Shown: positions 16,876 to 25,224 of the stretch, one piece after another | Layout: the number at the start of each line of letters is the position of its first letter | How positions within the stretch are numbered: the stretch's first letter is position 1 | Made by a program: the position numbers and the translations under genes | Assembly: GCA_963767565.1 (NCBI GenBank) | Contig: CAVYEG010000016.1 | Location: forward strand, 1-64,000 | DNA: 64,000 nucleotides | Reading direction: 5' to 3' | Source: Palsa-504 sp963767565 | GTDB taxonomy: Bacteria > Actinomycetota > Actinomycetes > Streptosporangiales > Streptosporangiaceae | Notes under the pieces: generated by a model | Databases searched by the model: none | What the model was told of the DNA's origin: nothing | The model's input: only the letters and a program-made list of their open reading frames with translations

Positions 16876-17388
16876 GAGCGCCGGCCAGTCGGCCGGCTGC
16901 CAGCTGCCCGGCGCGCGCCGCATCCGCAGCTCGCTCCCCAGTGCGTCGCGGTACTCCTGCACGTCGACGAAGTACATGTAGGACTGGACCCGCTCCCGGA
17001 ACCGCCACCCGCCGGCCTCGCGCCGGTAGGTGTCGTGGTACCGCATCGCGGTGACCATCGGCACGCCGTCCCGCACCACCTCGGCGTGCGAGAACACCAC
17101 GCCCGTGGCCCGGTCCGGGTCGCCGTCGTCGAAGTCGACGATGTGGCCGTGGGTGAAGTGGTTCGTCGGGCCGAGCACCTTGTACCCCTGGCGGTAGTAC
17201 TCGGCGATGGCCGCGTACCCGCGGCCCTTGCTCTCGCGCGTGGTCCGCAGCTCGCCGTCCGGGGTGAACAGCGCGCAGATCGCGTCGACGTCGCGCTCGT
17301 CGACCGCGTAGCCGTACCGGACCGCCAGCCCCCGGATCGCCTCCAGGTCCTCCAGACGGCGGATCCGCGCTTCCAGCTCAGTGTTCAT
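16864..17388 (-). CDS. SnoaL/NTF2-like protein
   Basis: A 174-residue cone-fold protein: N-terminal helix LEARIRRLEDLEAIRGLAVRYGYAVDERD, a LFTPDGEL strand, HFTHGHIVDFDDGD with conserved histidines, and YHDTYRREAGGWRFRER. The family includes dehydratases (such as bile-acid 7-alpha-dehydratase), isomerases and cyclases, often in steroid and terpenoid routes. A paralogue with the same LGPTNH-x-HGH pattern is at 42199. The start ATG 17388 overlaps the stop of the EthD-like gene, so the two form a leftward operon. The reaction is unknown. Confidence 0.75.
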   Translation of the reverse strand: MNTELEARIRRLEDLEAIRGLAVRYGYAVDERDVDAICALFTPDGELRTTRESKGRGYAAIAEYYRQGYKVLGPTNHFTHGHIVDFDDGDPDRATGVVFSHAEVVRDGVPMVTAMRYHDTYRREAGGWRFRERVQSYMYFVDVQEYRDALGSELRMRRAPGSWQPADWPALSAG

Positions 17389-17750
17389 TGATCGCTGGCC
17401 TCGTCGCTGTCCGGCAGCGGCAGCCCGCCGGTGTTCTCGTGGATCTGGACGTACACGTTGCGGTAGAACGTCTTCGCCTTCGCCTTCATGCGCTCGGTAG
17501 TGTCGGTCCCGCTCCGGTAATTGGCCAGGTAGGCCGGGTCGTCCAGGACCGAGATGTCCTCGAGTTCGTAGATGCACAGGTAGTTGGGGCGTCCGTCCAG
17601 CGACTTGTACCGCCGCGCGGCCGTGAAGCCGGGCACCTGCCCGACTTTCTCGGGGATGTGCTCTTCCTCGTACCACTTGTTGAACTCGGCGTCGACCGAG
17701 TCGGGGACGTCGAACATCGCGATCATCACGCCGGGGCTCCGCTTGGCCAT
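17385..17750 (-). CDS. EthD-like dimeric alpha/beta-barrel protein
   Basis: A 121-residue ferredoxin-like barrel protein. EFNKWYEEEHIPEKVGQVPG and PNYLCIYELEDISVLDDPAY are the family pattern of small EthD/DUF4286-like proteins found beside P450s and degradation genes. Their role is unclear: accessory, isomerase-like or monooxygenase-like. AAGGAGG lies five bases before the ATG, one of the strongest sites in the window. It begins the two-gene leftward operon under the operator at 17785. Confidence 0.7.
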   Translation of the reverse strand: MAKRSPGVMIAMFDVPDSVDAEFNKWYEEEHIPEKVGQVPGFTAARRYKSLDGRPNYLCIYELEDISVLDDPAYLANYRSGTDTTERMKAKAKTFYRNVYVQIHENTGGLPLPDSDEASDQ

Positions 17751-17784
17751 CAGGCCTCCTTAACTTCAGACGTATTTCATGCAT

Positions 17785-17815
17785 ATCATTAATATGATGC
17801 GTAATCTAGAAGTCT
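17785..17815. promoter_or_regulatory. Inverted repeat and promoter-like segment
   Basis: ATCAT-TAAT-ATGAT at 17785-17798 (arms 5, spacer 4), followed by GTAATCTAGAAG. TAATCTAG-type strings also occur at 37424 and, on the other strand, near 10502. It lies about 35 bases before the EthD-like ATG and between that gene and the second GntR gene's 3' end. A regulator site is inferred. Confidence 0.5.
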
Positions 17816-17884
17816 CGGCTAGCGTGCGGCTGGGGCGGCGCTCCGCGGCGCCGTCGCCGGCCCTGGAGCGGGCCGGCCAGGCGC

Positions 17885-18655
17885 TCAGGACGTCATCCGG
17901 TCCCAGCGGATGACCTGGTCCAGCACCTCGGGGTACTTGCGCTTGGCGTAGCGCTCGTAGGCGTCGATGTGCTCGCGCATGCGCTGCTCCGAAGCCGCCG
18001 GGTCCCGCGTGCGCAGCGCCTGCAGGATCTCGTCGTGCGCCTTGACCACCGCGGCCCGGCGCGGGCCCGGGTAGTCGATGCCGATGACCGTGCCGTCCAT
18101 GATGCCCAGCAGCGAGTCGATGATGTACCCGAACAGCGCGTTCCCCGACGACCAGGCGATGATGTCGTGGAAGCGCTTGTTCGCGGCCAGGAACACCTCC
18201 TGGCTGTCGGGATGATCGCGCATCGCCTCGACGGTCTCGGCCAGCTCGGCCAGCGCCTCGTCGCTGATCCGCTCGGCGGCCAGCCTGCTGGTCATGGGCT
18301 CCAGTGCCGACCTGACCTCCACGATGCTGCGGAACGGAGCCTGCTTCAGCTGCAGCAGCAGCACCAGCATGCTGGCCAGATGCGAGGCGTCGGGGTCCTG
18401 CAGCACCGGGCCGCCCCGGGGGCCGGGCTTGAGCGCGATCACGCCCTGGAACTCGAGCAGCCGCAGCGCCTCGCGGAGCGTGGCCCGGCCCGCCTGGTAC
18501 TGCTCGAGCATGGTCCGCTCGGGCATGAGCAGGTCGCCCGGCTTGAGCCCGCGCTTGATCACGTCGCGCATGATCCGCTGGGCCACCAGCATCGCGGCCT
18601 TGGGCGGACGCTGCCCGTTGCCGGACAAGGCCAAGCCTAGATCCGCACCCGTCAT
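17885..18655 (-). CDS. FadR-type GntR transcriptional regulator
   Basis: About 256 residues from ATG 18655. The winged helix contains LKPGDLLMPERTMLEQYQAG and RATLREALRLLEFQGV, and the effector domain is FCD-like with RFHDIIAWSSGN. It is a paralogue of the regulator at 2661. The frame stays open to 18745, but GAGGAG about 12 bases before 18655 supports the shorter start. It faces the same direction as the thiolase upstream and is separated from it by a 290-base gap. It probably represses part of the island in the absence of an acyl-CoA or acid signal. Confidence 0.83.
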   Translation of the reverse strand: MTGADLGLALSGNGQRPPKAAMLVAQRIMRDVIKRGLKPGDLLMPERTMLEQYQAGRATLREALRLLEFQGVIALKPGPRGGPVLQDPDASHLASMLVLLLQLKQAPFRSIVEVRSALEPMTSRLAAERISDEALAELAETVEAMRDHPDSQEVFLAANKRFHDIIAWSSGNALFGYIIDSLLGIMDGTVIGIDYPGPRRAAVVKAHDEILQALRTRDPAASEQRMREHIDAYERYAKRKYPEVLDQVIRWDRMTS

Positions 18656-18825
18656 CAGCAGCCGGTCTCCTCTCCGGAATCTGGCCTCCGGGATCCCGGT
18701 CCCCCGGGGAAATGACATCAGGGCCCGCTGCGCGGAAGGCGTCAATTCCTATTAAAGATTACCAGGAAATTGGCTATCGCGCGATCCGCACGGGACCGGC
18801 TGACCACCGGATTCGCCGGCTCCAC

Positions 18826-18882
18826 TCAGCCCCGCTCGGCCCCGTGCCACTCGCGTTCCTCGGTCAGCACGCAGTCGGTCAT
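18826..18882 (-). CDS. 18-codon ORF with a strong ribosome binding site (possible gene remnant)
   Basis: GGAGGACGAC immediately precedes ATG 18882, and the frame reads MTDCVLTEEREWHGAERG before TGA. Starts of this type (MTDxVLxE) are common in enoyl-CoA hydratases, so this may be the surviving 5' end of a deleted crotonase that once followed the thiolase at 18948. It could equally be a functionless chance ORF. The rest of the gap 18656-18947 shows an AT-rich patch near 18750-18775 and the repeats listed separately. Confidence 0.35.
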   Translation of the reverse strand: MTDCVLTEEREWHGAERG

Positions 18883-18898
18883 GTCGTCCTCCGTTCCG

Positions 18899-18961
18899 GC
18901 CGCTAGCGGAGCCCCATTCCGCCGCTAGCGGAGCACCTATCCCGCCGCTAGCGGAGCACCT
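18899..18961. repeat. 22-23-bp tandem repeat of the thiolase 3' end
   Basis: Three copies of GCCGCTAGCGGAGC(A/C)CC. The third overlaps the end of the thiolase, whose last codons are GTG CTC CGC TAG on the minus strand; the other two repeat those codons and the stop. Each copy also contains the palindrome CCGCTAGCGG. Confidence 0.85.
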
Positions 18962-20138
18962 CGATGATGGTCGCGTTGGCCATGCCGCCGGCCTCGCACA
19001 TGGTCTGTAGCCCGAGGCGGCCGCCGGTCTGCTCCAGGTGGTACACCAGCGTGGTCATCAGCCGCGCGCCCGAGGCGCCCAGCGGGTGGCCGAGCGCGAT
19101 CGCGCCGCCCCGCGGGTTGAGCTTGTCGTCAGGCACGCCCAGCTCGGCCTGCCAGGCCAGCGGCACGCTGGCGAAGGCCTCGTTGACCTCGAAGGCGTCG
19201 ATCGCGCCGATCGCGATGCCGCTGCGGTCCAGCACCCGCCGGGTGGCCGGGATCGGCCCGGTCAGCATCAGCGTGGGATCGTCGCCGATCACGGACGAGG
19301 CCAGGATGCGGGCCCGCGGGCGCAGCCCCAGCCGGCCGGCGGTGTCCTCGCTCATCAGCAGCAGCGCGCTCGCCCCGTCGGTGATCTGCGACGAGTTGCC
19401 CGCGGTGACCTTCCATTCGATACCGGGGAAGCGTTGCCTGAACTCATCGGTGCCGAACGCCGGGGCCAGCTCGGCCAGCCGCTCGACGGTGCTGCCCGGC
19501 CTGATGGTCTCGTCCTCGGTCACCGTGACCGCGCCCGCCTCGCCGGGCACCCGCACGGGCACGATCTCCGCGGCCAGCGCGCCCGCGGACCGGGCCGCGG
19601 CGGCCCGCTCATGCGACCGGGCCGAGTACTCATCCAGCTGACGGCGCGACAGCCGCCACTTGTCCGCGACCAGCTCGGCCGAGACACCCTGCGGCACCAG
19701 CACCGGGTAGCGCTCGCGGACGGCCGGGCCGAACGGGTCGGCGCCCATCCGGGCCGAGCCCATCGGCACCCGGCTCATCGACTCGATCCCGCCCGCGATG
19801 GCGATGTCATACAGGCCGGCCACGATGCCCGCCGCGGCGAACTCGACCGCCTGCTGGCCCGACCCGCACTTGCGCTCGATCGTCACCGACGGCACGTGCG
19901 CGGGGAAGCCGGCCGCCAGCAGCGCCTGGCGCCCCGGGGTGGCCGACTGCTCGCCGGCCTGGCTGACGCAGCCCACCAGGACGTCGTCCACCTGGCCGGG
20001 GTCGATCCCGTTGCGCTCGACCAGCGCCCGCAGCACCTGCGCCAGCAGGTCGACCGGATGCAGCTCGGCCAGCGCGCCGGTCTTCTTGCCCCGGGCCATG
20101 GGGGAGCGCACCGCGTCGACGATGACGGCTCTGTTCAT
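18948..20138 (-). CDS. Thiolase (acetyl-CoA C-acyltransferase)
   Basis: A 396-residue thiolase with all motifs: nucleophilic cysteine in IERKCGSGQQA (about 90), NEAFAS, the histidine in GGAIALGHPLGASGAR and the second cysteine in QTMCEAGGMANA. It would cleave a 3-oxoacyl-CoA with CoA, the closing step of a beta-oxidation-like cycle. AGGAGG precedes the ATG. Its leader contains 16-base tandem repeats. It is transcribed divergently from the acyl-CoA dehydrogenase at 20341, sharing the AT-rich promoter region 20251-20322. A second thiolase, clearly related, lies at 30924. Confidence 0.9.
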   Translation of the reverse strand: MNRAVIVDAVRSPMARGKKTGALAELHPVDLLAQVLRALVERNGIDPGQVDDVLVGCVSQAGEQSATPGRQALLAAGFPAHVPSVTIERKCGSGQQAVEFAAAGIVAGLYDIAIAGGIESMSRVPMGSARMGADPFGPAVRERYPVLVPQGVSAELVADKWRLSRRQLDEYSARSHERAAAARSAGALAAEIVPVRVPGEAGAVTVTEDETIRPGSTVERLAELAPAFGTDEFRQRFPGIEWKVTAGNSSQITDGASALLLMSEDTAGRLGLRPRARILASSVIGDDPTLMLTGPIPATRRVLDRSGIAIGAIDAFEVNEAFASVPLAWQAELGVPDDKLNPRGGAIALGHPLGASGARLMTTLVYHLEQTGGRLGLQTMCEAGGMANATIIEVLR

Positions 20139-20181
20139 CAGGGCCTCCTACTACTCGCTGCAGCACCTGCTCGGTACAGCA

Positions 20182-20242
20182 TCTGCTGATCACGGAGTCT
20201 GCTGACCACGGAGTCTGCTGACCACGGAGTCTGCTGACCACC
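20182..20242. repeat. 16-bp tandem repeat in the thiolase leader
   Basis: Almost four copies of TCTGCTGACCACGGAG between the thiolase start and the divergent promoter region. On the thiolase message it would be a repeated GTGGTCAGCAGACTCC leader. No ORF or clear structure function is seen. Confidence 0.85.
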
Positions 20243-20250
20243 GACCGGAA

Positions 20251-20322
20251 TCCATGATTATGGTTAGCATACTATCCCTCTTGACAACCGATATCTATGA
20301 CTACGAATATAATAGTTATACG
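20251..20322. promoter_or_regulatory. Divergent promoter region with inverted repeats
   Basis: TATAA-TAG-TTATA is a perfect inverted repeat at 20308-20320, about 20 bases before the rightward ATG. Further left, 20259-20277 contains the ATGGT/ATACTAT-type element ATGGTTAGCATACTAT. A TTGACA-like string (20280-20285) lies 22 bases before the TATAAT at 20308-20313, so promoter spacing is loose. It serves the thiolase (left) and the dehydrogenase operon (right). Confidence 0.45.
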
Positions 20323-20340
20323 ATGAGGAAGGGCGACGGC

Positions 20341-21498
20341 ATGCGAGAGCACAGCGAGCACCACCAGGAGCTCAGGGAAGTAGCGGCGGCCCTAGCGCGC
20401 GACCGCTACGCGCCGCATGCGGCGGGCTGGGACGAGAACCGCACGCCGTTCCCGCATGACGAGCGCCGTTACCTGGGATCGCTCGGCTTTCTCGGCATGG
20501 CCCTGCCGGAGAAGTACGGCGGCGGCGGGGCGCCGCTGCTTGACGCCCTGGTGGTCATCGAGGAGCTGGCCAAGCACTGCCGGCCCGCCGCCTTCCAGGT
20601 GTTCGAGGCCAATACCGGCCCCGCCCGGGTGGTGAGCCTGATGGGTACCGACGAGCAGCGGGAGCGCTTCCTGCCCTCGATCGCGGCCGGCGACCAGACC
20701 ATGGCGGTGGCCATCTCCGAGCCGGACGCCGGCTCGGCCGCGACCGACATGACCACCAAGGCCAGGCAGTCGAACGGGAGCTACATACTGAACGGCGCCA
20801 AGCGCTGGATCTCCAACGGCGGCGAGGCCGACGTGTACCTGGTTTACACCCGGCTCAGCGACGAGCCCGGGGCCAAGGGCATCGGCGCGCTGGTGGTCGA
20901 GGCCGACCGGCCCGGGGTGTCGTTCGGCAGCCAGGAGCGGCTCATGGGCTTCCGCGGCATCCCCTCCGCCGACATCTACTTCGATGAGGTCGAGGTGCCG
21001 GCCGCCAACCTGGTCATCGAGGCGGGCGGGTTCCGCCAGCTGTTCACGGCGTTCTCCATCGAGCGGCTGGGCAACGCCACGATGAGCCTGGCCATCGCCC
21101 AGGCCGCGGTGGACCGCACGGTAACCTACGTGCAGGAGCGCCGCCAGTTCGGCAAGCCGCTGATCGAGTTCCAGGCCGTGCAGATGACCCTGGCCGACAT
21201 GGTCCTCCAGGTGGAGGGGGCGCGGCAGCTGATCTACCGGGCCGCCGCCAGCGCCGGGACCGGCCTGCCCGACCCGTTCGAGGTCTCGGTGGCCAAGTGC
21301 ACGGCCAACGAGATGGCCAAGCGGGTCACCGACTCCGCCATGCAACTGCACGGCGGCAACGGCTACACCGAGGAATACGGCATCGAGCGGCTGCACCGCG
21401 ATGCGCACGGCTGGGCGCTGGCCGGCGGCACGCCGACCATGCAGCGCATCCGCATCGTGTCCGAACTGCTGGGCCGCACCTTCGACCAGCGGAACTGA
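20341..21498 (+). CDS. Acyl-CoA dehydrogenase
   Basis: A 385-residue enzyme. PEKYGGGG, ISEPDAGSAAT, LNGAKRWISNGG, RRQFGKPLIEFQAVQ and LHGGNGYTEEYGIERLHRDA give the complete fold. The C-terminal loop reads AGGTPTMQR instead of EGTSEIQR, so the usual base is missing there; FSIERLGNA in helix G has glutamate where isovaleryl-CoA dehydrogenase keeps its catalytic base. AGGAAGGG lies before ATG 20341; an in-frame ATG at 20323 is an alternative. It heads a long rightward operon with PPOX, SDR, NTF2-like, SDR, LLM, ALDH and CoA-transferase genes. Confidence 0.87.
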   Translation: MREHSEHHQELREVAAALARDRYAPHAAGWDENRTPFPHDERRYLGSLGFLGMALPEKYGGGGAPLLDALVVIEELAKHCRPAAFQVFEANTGPARVVSLMGTDEQRERFLPSIAAGDQTMAVAISEPDAGSAATDMTTKARQSNGSYILNGAKRWISNGGEADVYLVYTRLSDEPGAKGIGALVVEADRPGVSFGSQERLMGFRGIPSADIYFDEVEVPAANLVIEAGGFRQLFTAFSIERLGNATMSLAIAQAAVDRTVTYVQERRQFGKPLIEFQAVQMTLADMVLQVEGARQLIYRAAASAGTGLPDPFEVSVAKCTANEMAKRVTDSAMQLHGGNGYTEEYGIERLHRDAHGWALAGGTPTMQRIRIVSELLGRTFDQRN

Positions 21499-21507
21499 AG
21501 CGGGAGA

Positions 21508-22062
21508 ATGCCGACGATGGCCCGGACCGGGATCGACGACCTCGAGGACCTGCACGCCCTGCGGCTGGACGAACAGGGCCGCCAGGAGCTGCTCCAGACC
21601 GCGACCGAGTGCGTGTTCACCTTCGCCAACCCGGCCGGCTGGCCGTCGGGCGTGGTCATGAGCTTCCTGTACGCCCAGGACCGGCTGTGGCTGACCGCCG
21701 TGGCCGGGCGGGCGCACGCCGAGGCCATCAGGCGCGACCCGCGGGTCACGGTCGTGGTCTCCAACGCGGGCACCGGGCTGCCGGGCCGGCGCATGATCGC
21801 GCTGCGCGGCGTCGCGTTCCTGCACGCCGACGAGCCGACCAGGCGGTGGTTCCTGCCCCGCTTCGCCGGCAAGCTGGCCCCGGCCGACCCGGACGCCTTC
21901 GCCCGGCTGCTGGACAGCCCGCAGCGGGTCGTCGTCGAGGTCCGGCCGGTGCAGGTCACGGCCAGCCACGACTCCCGCAAGATGCCCGGCGACGGGCGCG
22001 GCGGAGCGCCACGAGCAGAAAACGTACCGTCAGGCGGCACAACAGGAAGGAACCTGGCATGA
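21508..22062 (+). CDS. Pyridoxamine 5'-phosphate oxidase-like (split beta-barrel) flavoprotein
   Basis: A 184-residue FMN/F420-binding split barrel protein: VFTFANPAGWPSGVVMSFLYAQ, LWLTAVAGRAHAEAIRRDPRVTVVVSN and RGVAFLHAD match the PPOX/F420-dependent reductase fold. The role may be reduction of an enone or supply of a flavin to the nearby LLM enzymes; this is inference. GGGAGA precedes ATG 21508, nine bases after the dehydrogenase stop, and its TGA overlaps the next ATG. The last 35 residues are Gly/Arg-rich and look unstructured. Confidence 0.72.
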   Translation: MPTMARTGIDDLEDLHALRLDEQGRQELLQTATECVFTFANPAGWPSGVVMSFLYAQDRLWLTAVAGRAHAEAIRRDPRVTVVVSNAGTGLPGRRMIALRGVAFLHADEPTRRWFLPRFAGKLAPADPDAFARLLDSPQRVVVEVRPVQVTASHDSRKMPGDGRGGAPRAENVPSGGTTGRNLA

Positions 22063-22832
22063 CACGTCGACTCGAGAATCGCATTGCGGCGGTAATCGGG
22101 GGCGGATCGGGCATGGGCCGCGCGATCTGCCACCGGCTGGCCGCCGAGGGCGCCTTCGTCTACGTAGCCGACCTCAACGGCGGTGCGGCCAAGACCGTGA
22201 CCGAGGAGATACTCGCCGCGGGCGGCGAAGCGCAGCCCGAGGAGGTCAACGCGGCCAGTGTCGCGGACCTGCGCGCGCTGTTCGAGCGCATCGGCAAGCA
22301 GCACGGCCGGCTGCACATCCTGCACAACCAGGTCGGCATGCCCGGCCCGGCCGGCATCGAGGTGTCGGAGGAGGACTGGCAGCGCAACATGGACGTCAAC
22401 GTCAAGTCCGCGTTCTACGGCGCCACCCTCGGCTACGAGCTGCTCAAGCGCTCCGAGGGCAAGGGCTCGATCACGTTCACCGCCTCCACCTCGGCCCTGA
22501 TCGGGTCCCCGTACAGCCCGATCTACTCGCTGACCAAGGGCGCGGTCGTCGCCTTCACCCGGGCCATGGCCCTGTACGCGGCGGCCGACGGCATCCGGGC
22601 CAACGTGATCTGCCCCGGGTCGGTGGAAACGCCGATGCTGGCGCAGTTCTTCGGGCGGGAGCCCGGCGCGGACGTCGCCGACCTGATGAGCGGCTTCATC
22701 GCCAACATCCCGCTCGGGCGGGCGGCCCAGCCCGCGGAGATCGCGTCCGTGGTGGCCTTCCTGGCCAGCGACGACGCGGCCATGGTGACCGGGGTCACGA
22801 TCCCGGTCGACGGCGGCCTGGTGGCCAAGTGA
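22059..22832 (+). CDS. Short-chain dehydrogenase/reductase
   Basis: A 257-residue SDR. The cofactor motif is GGGSGMGR, HNQVG replaces the usual NNAG, a serine lies in TASTSALIG and YSLTK gives the Tyr-Lys pair. The ending VTIPVDGGLVAK is standard. GGAAGG lies before the ATG, which overlaps the previous stop. It is one of three SDR-type steps clustered around 22-24 kb and 28 kb, implying several alcohol/ketone interconversions in the pathway. Confidence 0.84.
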   Translation: MTRRLENRIAAVIGGGSGMGRAICHRLAAEGAFVYVADLNGGAAKTVTEEILAAGGEAQPEEVNAASVADLRALFERIGKQHGRLHILHNQVGMPGPAGIEVSEEDWQRNMDVNVKSAFYGATLGYELLKRSEGKGSITFTASTSALIGSPYSPIYSLTKGAVVAFTRAMALYAAADGIRANVICPGSVETPMLAQFFGREPGADVADLMSGFIANIPLGRAAQPAEIASVVAFLASDDAAMVTGVTIPVDGGLVAK

Positions 22833-23302
22833 GCGCCGCCGCCGCCGCCGGCCTGTCGGCCCGGGCCGGCCAGCTGCTGTACGCCTACGCGCGCGCGGTG
22901 GACGAGGGCGACATCGAGGCCCTGCGCGGGCTCGCGGTCGACGATGTCCTGCTGACCAGGGCCGACGGTACCCGGCACGGGATCGAGGCGTTCCTGGACC
23001 TGTACCGCGGGTTCGCCGCCGCCCCGCTGCAGGGCAGCAAGCACGTCATCACCAACGTGCAGGCCGTCCCCGAGCCGGACGGCACGGTGCGCGCCCGGGC
23101 CTACTTCCAGGCCGACATGTTCGATCCGGGCGAGCAGACCCGGCTGGTCATCGGCCAGTACTCCGACTCGATGCGCGAGGTGGACGGCGAGCTCAGGTTC
23201 ACCCACAAGCGGATCACGGTGGAACGCGTGGTCACCATCGCCTCGGGCACGGCGGAGTACACCGGCGTTACGCCGCGGGCCGCCGGGCAGGCGGCGGGAT
23301 GA
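22829..23302 (+). CDS. NTF2/SnoaL-like protein
   Basis: A 157-residue cone-fold protein starting with GTG that overlaps the preceding stop. LLYAYARAVDEGDIEALRGLAVDDVLLTRADG and the conserved strand SKHVITNVQAV fit the SnoaL-like superfamily. It is distinct from the SnoaL-like pair at 16864 and 42199 and lacks their LGPTNH motif. Possible roles are dehydration, isomerisation or ligand binding. The tight overlaps on both sides place it in the 20341-27926 operon. Confidence 0.65.
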   Translation: MSAAAAAGLSARAGQLLYAYARAVDEGDIEALRGLAVDDVLLTRADGTRHGIEAFLDLYRGFAAAPLQGSKHVITNVQAVPEPDGTVRARAYFQADMFDPGEQTRLVIGQYSDSMREVDGELRFTHKRITVERVVTIASGTAEYTGVTPRAAGQAAG

Positions 23303-24090
23303 CGGCTCCGATGACCGCTGCAGCGGCCCAAGAGGCCCAAGGGGTCCGAGCGGACGGCGTCGGGGTCGTGATCACCGGCGCGGCCCGCGGCATCGGCGCG
23401 GCCATCGCCCGGCGGTTCGCCGAGGACGGTTACGCGGTCGTCGGCGTCGACCTCGACGGCGACCAGCTGCACCAGGCGATGGCGGCACTGCCCGGGGCCG
23501 AGGCGGTCACCGGGGACGTCACCGACGAGAAGGTGATGGCCGAGGCCTGCGAGCTAGGCGCCGCCCGCGGCCTGCGCGCCTTCGTGGCCAACGCCGGCGT
23601 GGCCCGGCCCGGCCGCTCGATGGACTTCCCGATGCAGGCCTGGGATCAGCTGCTCGCGGTCCACCTGACCGCGGCATTCACCGGGGCCCGGGCCGCCTGC
23701 CAGCGGATGCCCGACGGCGGAGCCATCGTCATGATCTCCTCGATCAACGGGCACCTGGGTTTCGGCGGCCGGGCGGCGTACTGCGCCGCCAAGGCCGGCG
23801 TCCAGGGCCTGGTCCGCTCGCTGGCCGTGGAGTGGGCGCCGCTGGGCGTGCGCGTCAACGCGGTCTCGCCCGGCACCATCGCCACCGAGATGCAGGCCAA
23901 GTTCATGGAAACCGGCTACGCGTCGCCCGAGGCGTTCCTGTCGCGCGTGCCCATGAAGCGCTTCGGCGAGCCGCGCGAGATCGCCGACGCGGTGCACTTC
24001 CTCTGCTCGCCGCGGTCGAGTTACATCACCGGGGTGACCTTGCCCGTCGACGGCGGCTGGCTGATCAACGGCCTGCCCGCGGCGGACTGA
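23299..24090 (+). CDS. Short-chain dehydrogenase/reductase
   Basis: A 263-residue classical SDR. TGAARGIG, VANAGVA, the serine in MISSINGH and YCAAK form the full motif set, and the C-terminus SYITGVTLPVDGGWL is complete. The ATG overlaps the preceding stop by four bases. It may act after the P450/LLM steps on a secondary alcohol or as a 3-hydroxyacyl-CoA dehydrogenase; the sequence does not decide. Confidence 0.86.
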   Translation: MTAPMTAAAAQEAQGVRADGVGVVITGAARGIGAAIARRFAEDGYAVVGVDLDGDQLHQAMAALPGAEAVTGDVTDEKVMAEACELGAARGLRAFVANAGVARPGRSMDFPMQAWDQLLAVHLTAAFTGARAACQRMPDGGAIVMISSINGHLGFGGRAAYCAAKAGVQGLVRSLAVEWAPLGVRVNAVSPGTIATEMQAKFMETGYASPEAFLSRVPMKRFGEPREIADAVHFLCSPRSSYITGVTLPVDGGWLINGLPAAD

Positions 24091-24125
24091 CCCGGCGCCA
24101 TCGGAGAAACAGCTAAGGAGAAGTC

Positions 24126-25148
24126 ATGGTCCAGGTCGGTCTGCTGCTCAGCGACGTGCCCGCCTCCGTCTCGCCGTCGCAGCAGTTCCGTGACGTGCTG
24201 CGCATCGTCGAGGCGGCGCAGGCGAACGATTTCACCTACATCGCCATCGGCCAGCACTTCCTGTACGGCGACCTGCGCTGGCTGCAGCCGGTCCCGCTGC
24301 TGGCCCGGCTGGCCGCCGAGGTCGAGCCGCACATCAGGCTGGTCACCCAGATCATGATCGCGCCGCTGTACCACCCGGTGCTGCTGGCCGAGGAGATCGC
24401 CACCCTGGACGTGGTGACCGAGGGACGGCTGGTCTTCGGCGTCGGCCTGGGCTACCGCCCCGAGGAGTTCGGCTACCTGGACGTCCCGTTCCGCGAGCGC
24501 GCGGCCCGGCTGGAGGAATCACTCCAGCTCATGAAGCGGCTGTGGACCGAAGATGAGGTCGATTTCCAGGGCCGCTTCTGGGCCCTGGAGGGCGTCAAGC
24601 CGCACCTGGCGCCGGTGCAGAAGCCGCATCCGCCGATCTGGATCGGCGCCCACAGCCTGGCCGGGGCGCGCCGGGCCGGCCGGTTCGCCGACGGCTACGC
24701 CTGCCCGCCGGAAACCCCGTTCGACGAGATCATCGAGCGTTACGCCGCGGTCAAGGAGGGCTTCGAGGCCCGCGGCAAGGCGTTCGGCCCGCAGCCGCTG
24801 CGCCGCAACGTGCTGGTCGCCGACACCATGGAGCAGGCGGTCACCGAGTACGCGCGGGTCGCGCAGGGCCGCTACATCACCTACGCCCAGCGCGGCCTGG
24901 ACGTCATGGCCGGCACCGACCTGCAACAGGACTTCGCCGCCGCCGTGGCCGGGCACGCCGTCATCGGCACCCCGGACGACGTGACCAAGCAGCTCACCGA
25001 CCTGGTCACCACGCTCCCGGTCGACCCGCTGCTGGTCCGCCCGCAGTGGCCGACCATGGACGCGGACGAGACGATCGCGGCCATCAAGCGCCTCGGCACC
25101 CAGGTGGTGCCGGCCATCCGCGCCGTCGAGCCCCGTACCACCATCTGA
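24126..25148 (+). CDS. LLM-class flavin-dependent oxidoreductase
   Basis: A 340-residue luciferase-like barrel, second of its class in the island. FTYIAIGQHFLYGDLRWLQP, TLDVVTEGRLVFGVGLGY, RAARLEESLQLMKRLW and PPIWIGAHSLAGARRAGRFADGY parallel the gene at 14989. TAAGGAGAAGTC precedes the ATG after a 35-base gap. Its 3' codons (ACC ACC ATC TGA) are duplicated right after the stop. The role is presumably flavin-dependent oxidation or oxygenation of a ketone or enone intermediate. Confidence 0.85.
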   Translation: MVQVGLLLSDVPASVSPSQQFRDVLRIVEAAQANDFTYIAIGQHFLYGDLRWLQPVPLLARLAAEVEPHIRLVTQIMIAPLYHPVLLAEEIATLDVVTEGRLVFGVGLGYRPEEFGYLDVPFRERAARLEESLQLMKRLWTEDEVDFQGRFWALEGVKPHLAPVQKPHPPIWIGAHSLAGARRAGRFADGYACPPETPFDEIIERYAAVKEGFEARGKAFGPQPLRRNVLVADTMEQAVTEYARVAQGRYITYAQRGLDVMAGTDLQQDFAAAVAGHAVIGTPDDVTKQLTDLVTTLPVDPLLVRPQWPTMDADETIAAIKRLGTQVVPAIRAVEPRTTI

Positions 25149-25203
25149 GCACCACCATCTGACCCTGACCCGCCGCCACCTCTGACCTTCACCCGCCGCC
25201 AAA
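25137..25203. repeat. Duplicated 3' end of the LLM gene and short repeats
   Basis: ACCACCATCTGA occurs at 25137-25148 as the gene end and again 14 bases later. Two copies of ACCCGCCGCCA-type sequence follow (about 25168-25202). The segment fills the gap before the aldehyde dehydrogenase. Confidence 0.7.
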
Positions 25204-25224
25204 CTCGACCGAAGAAGGCATTTC

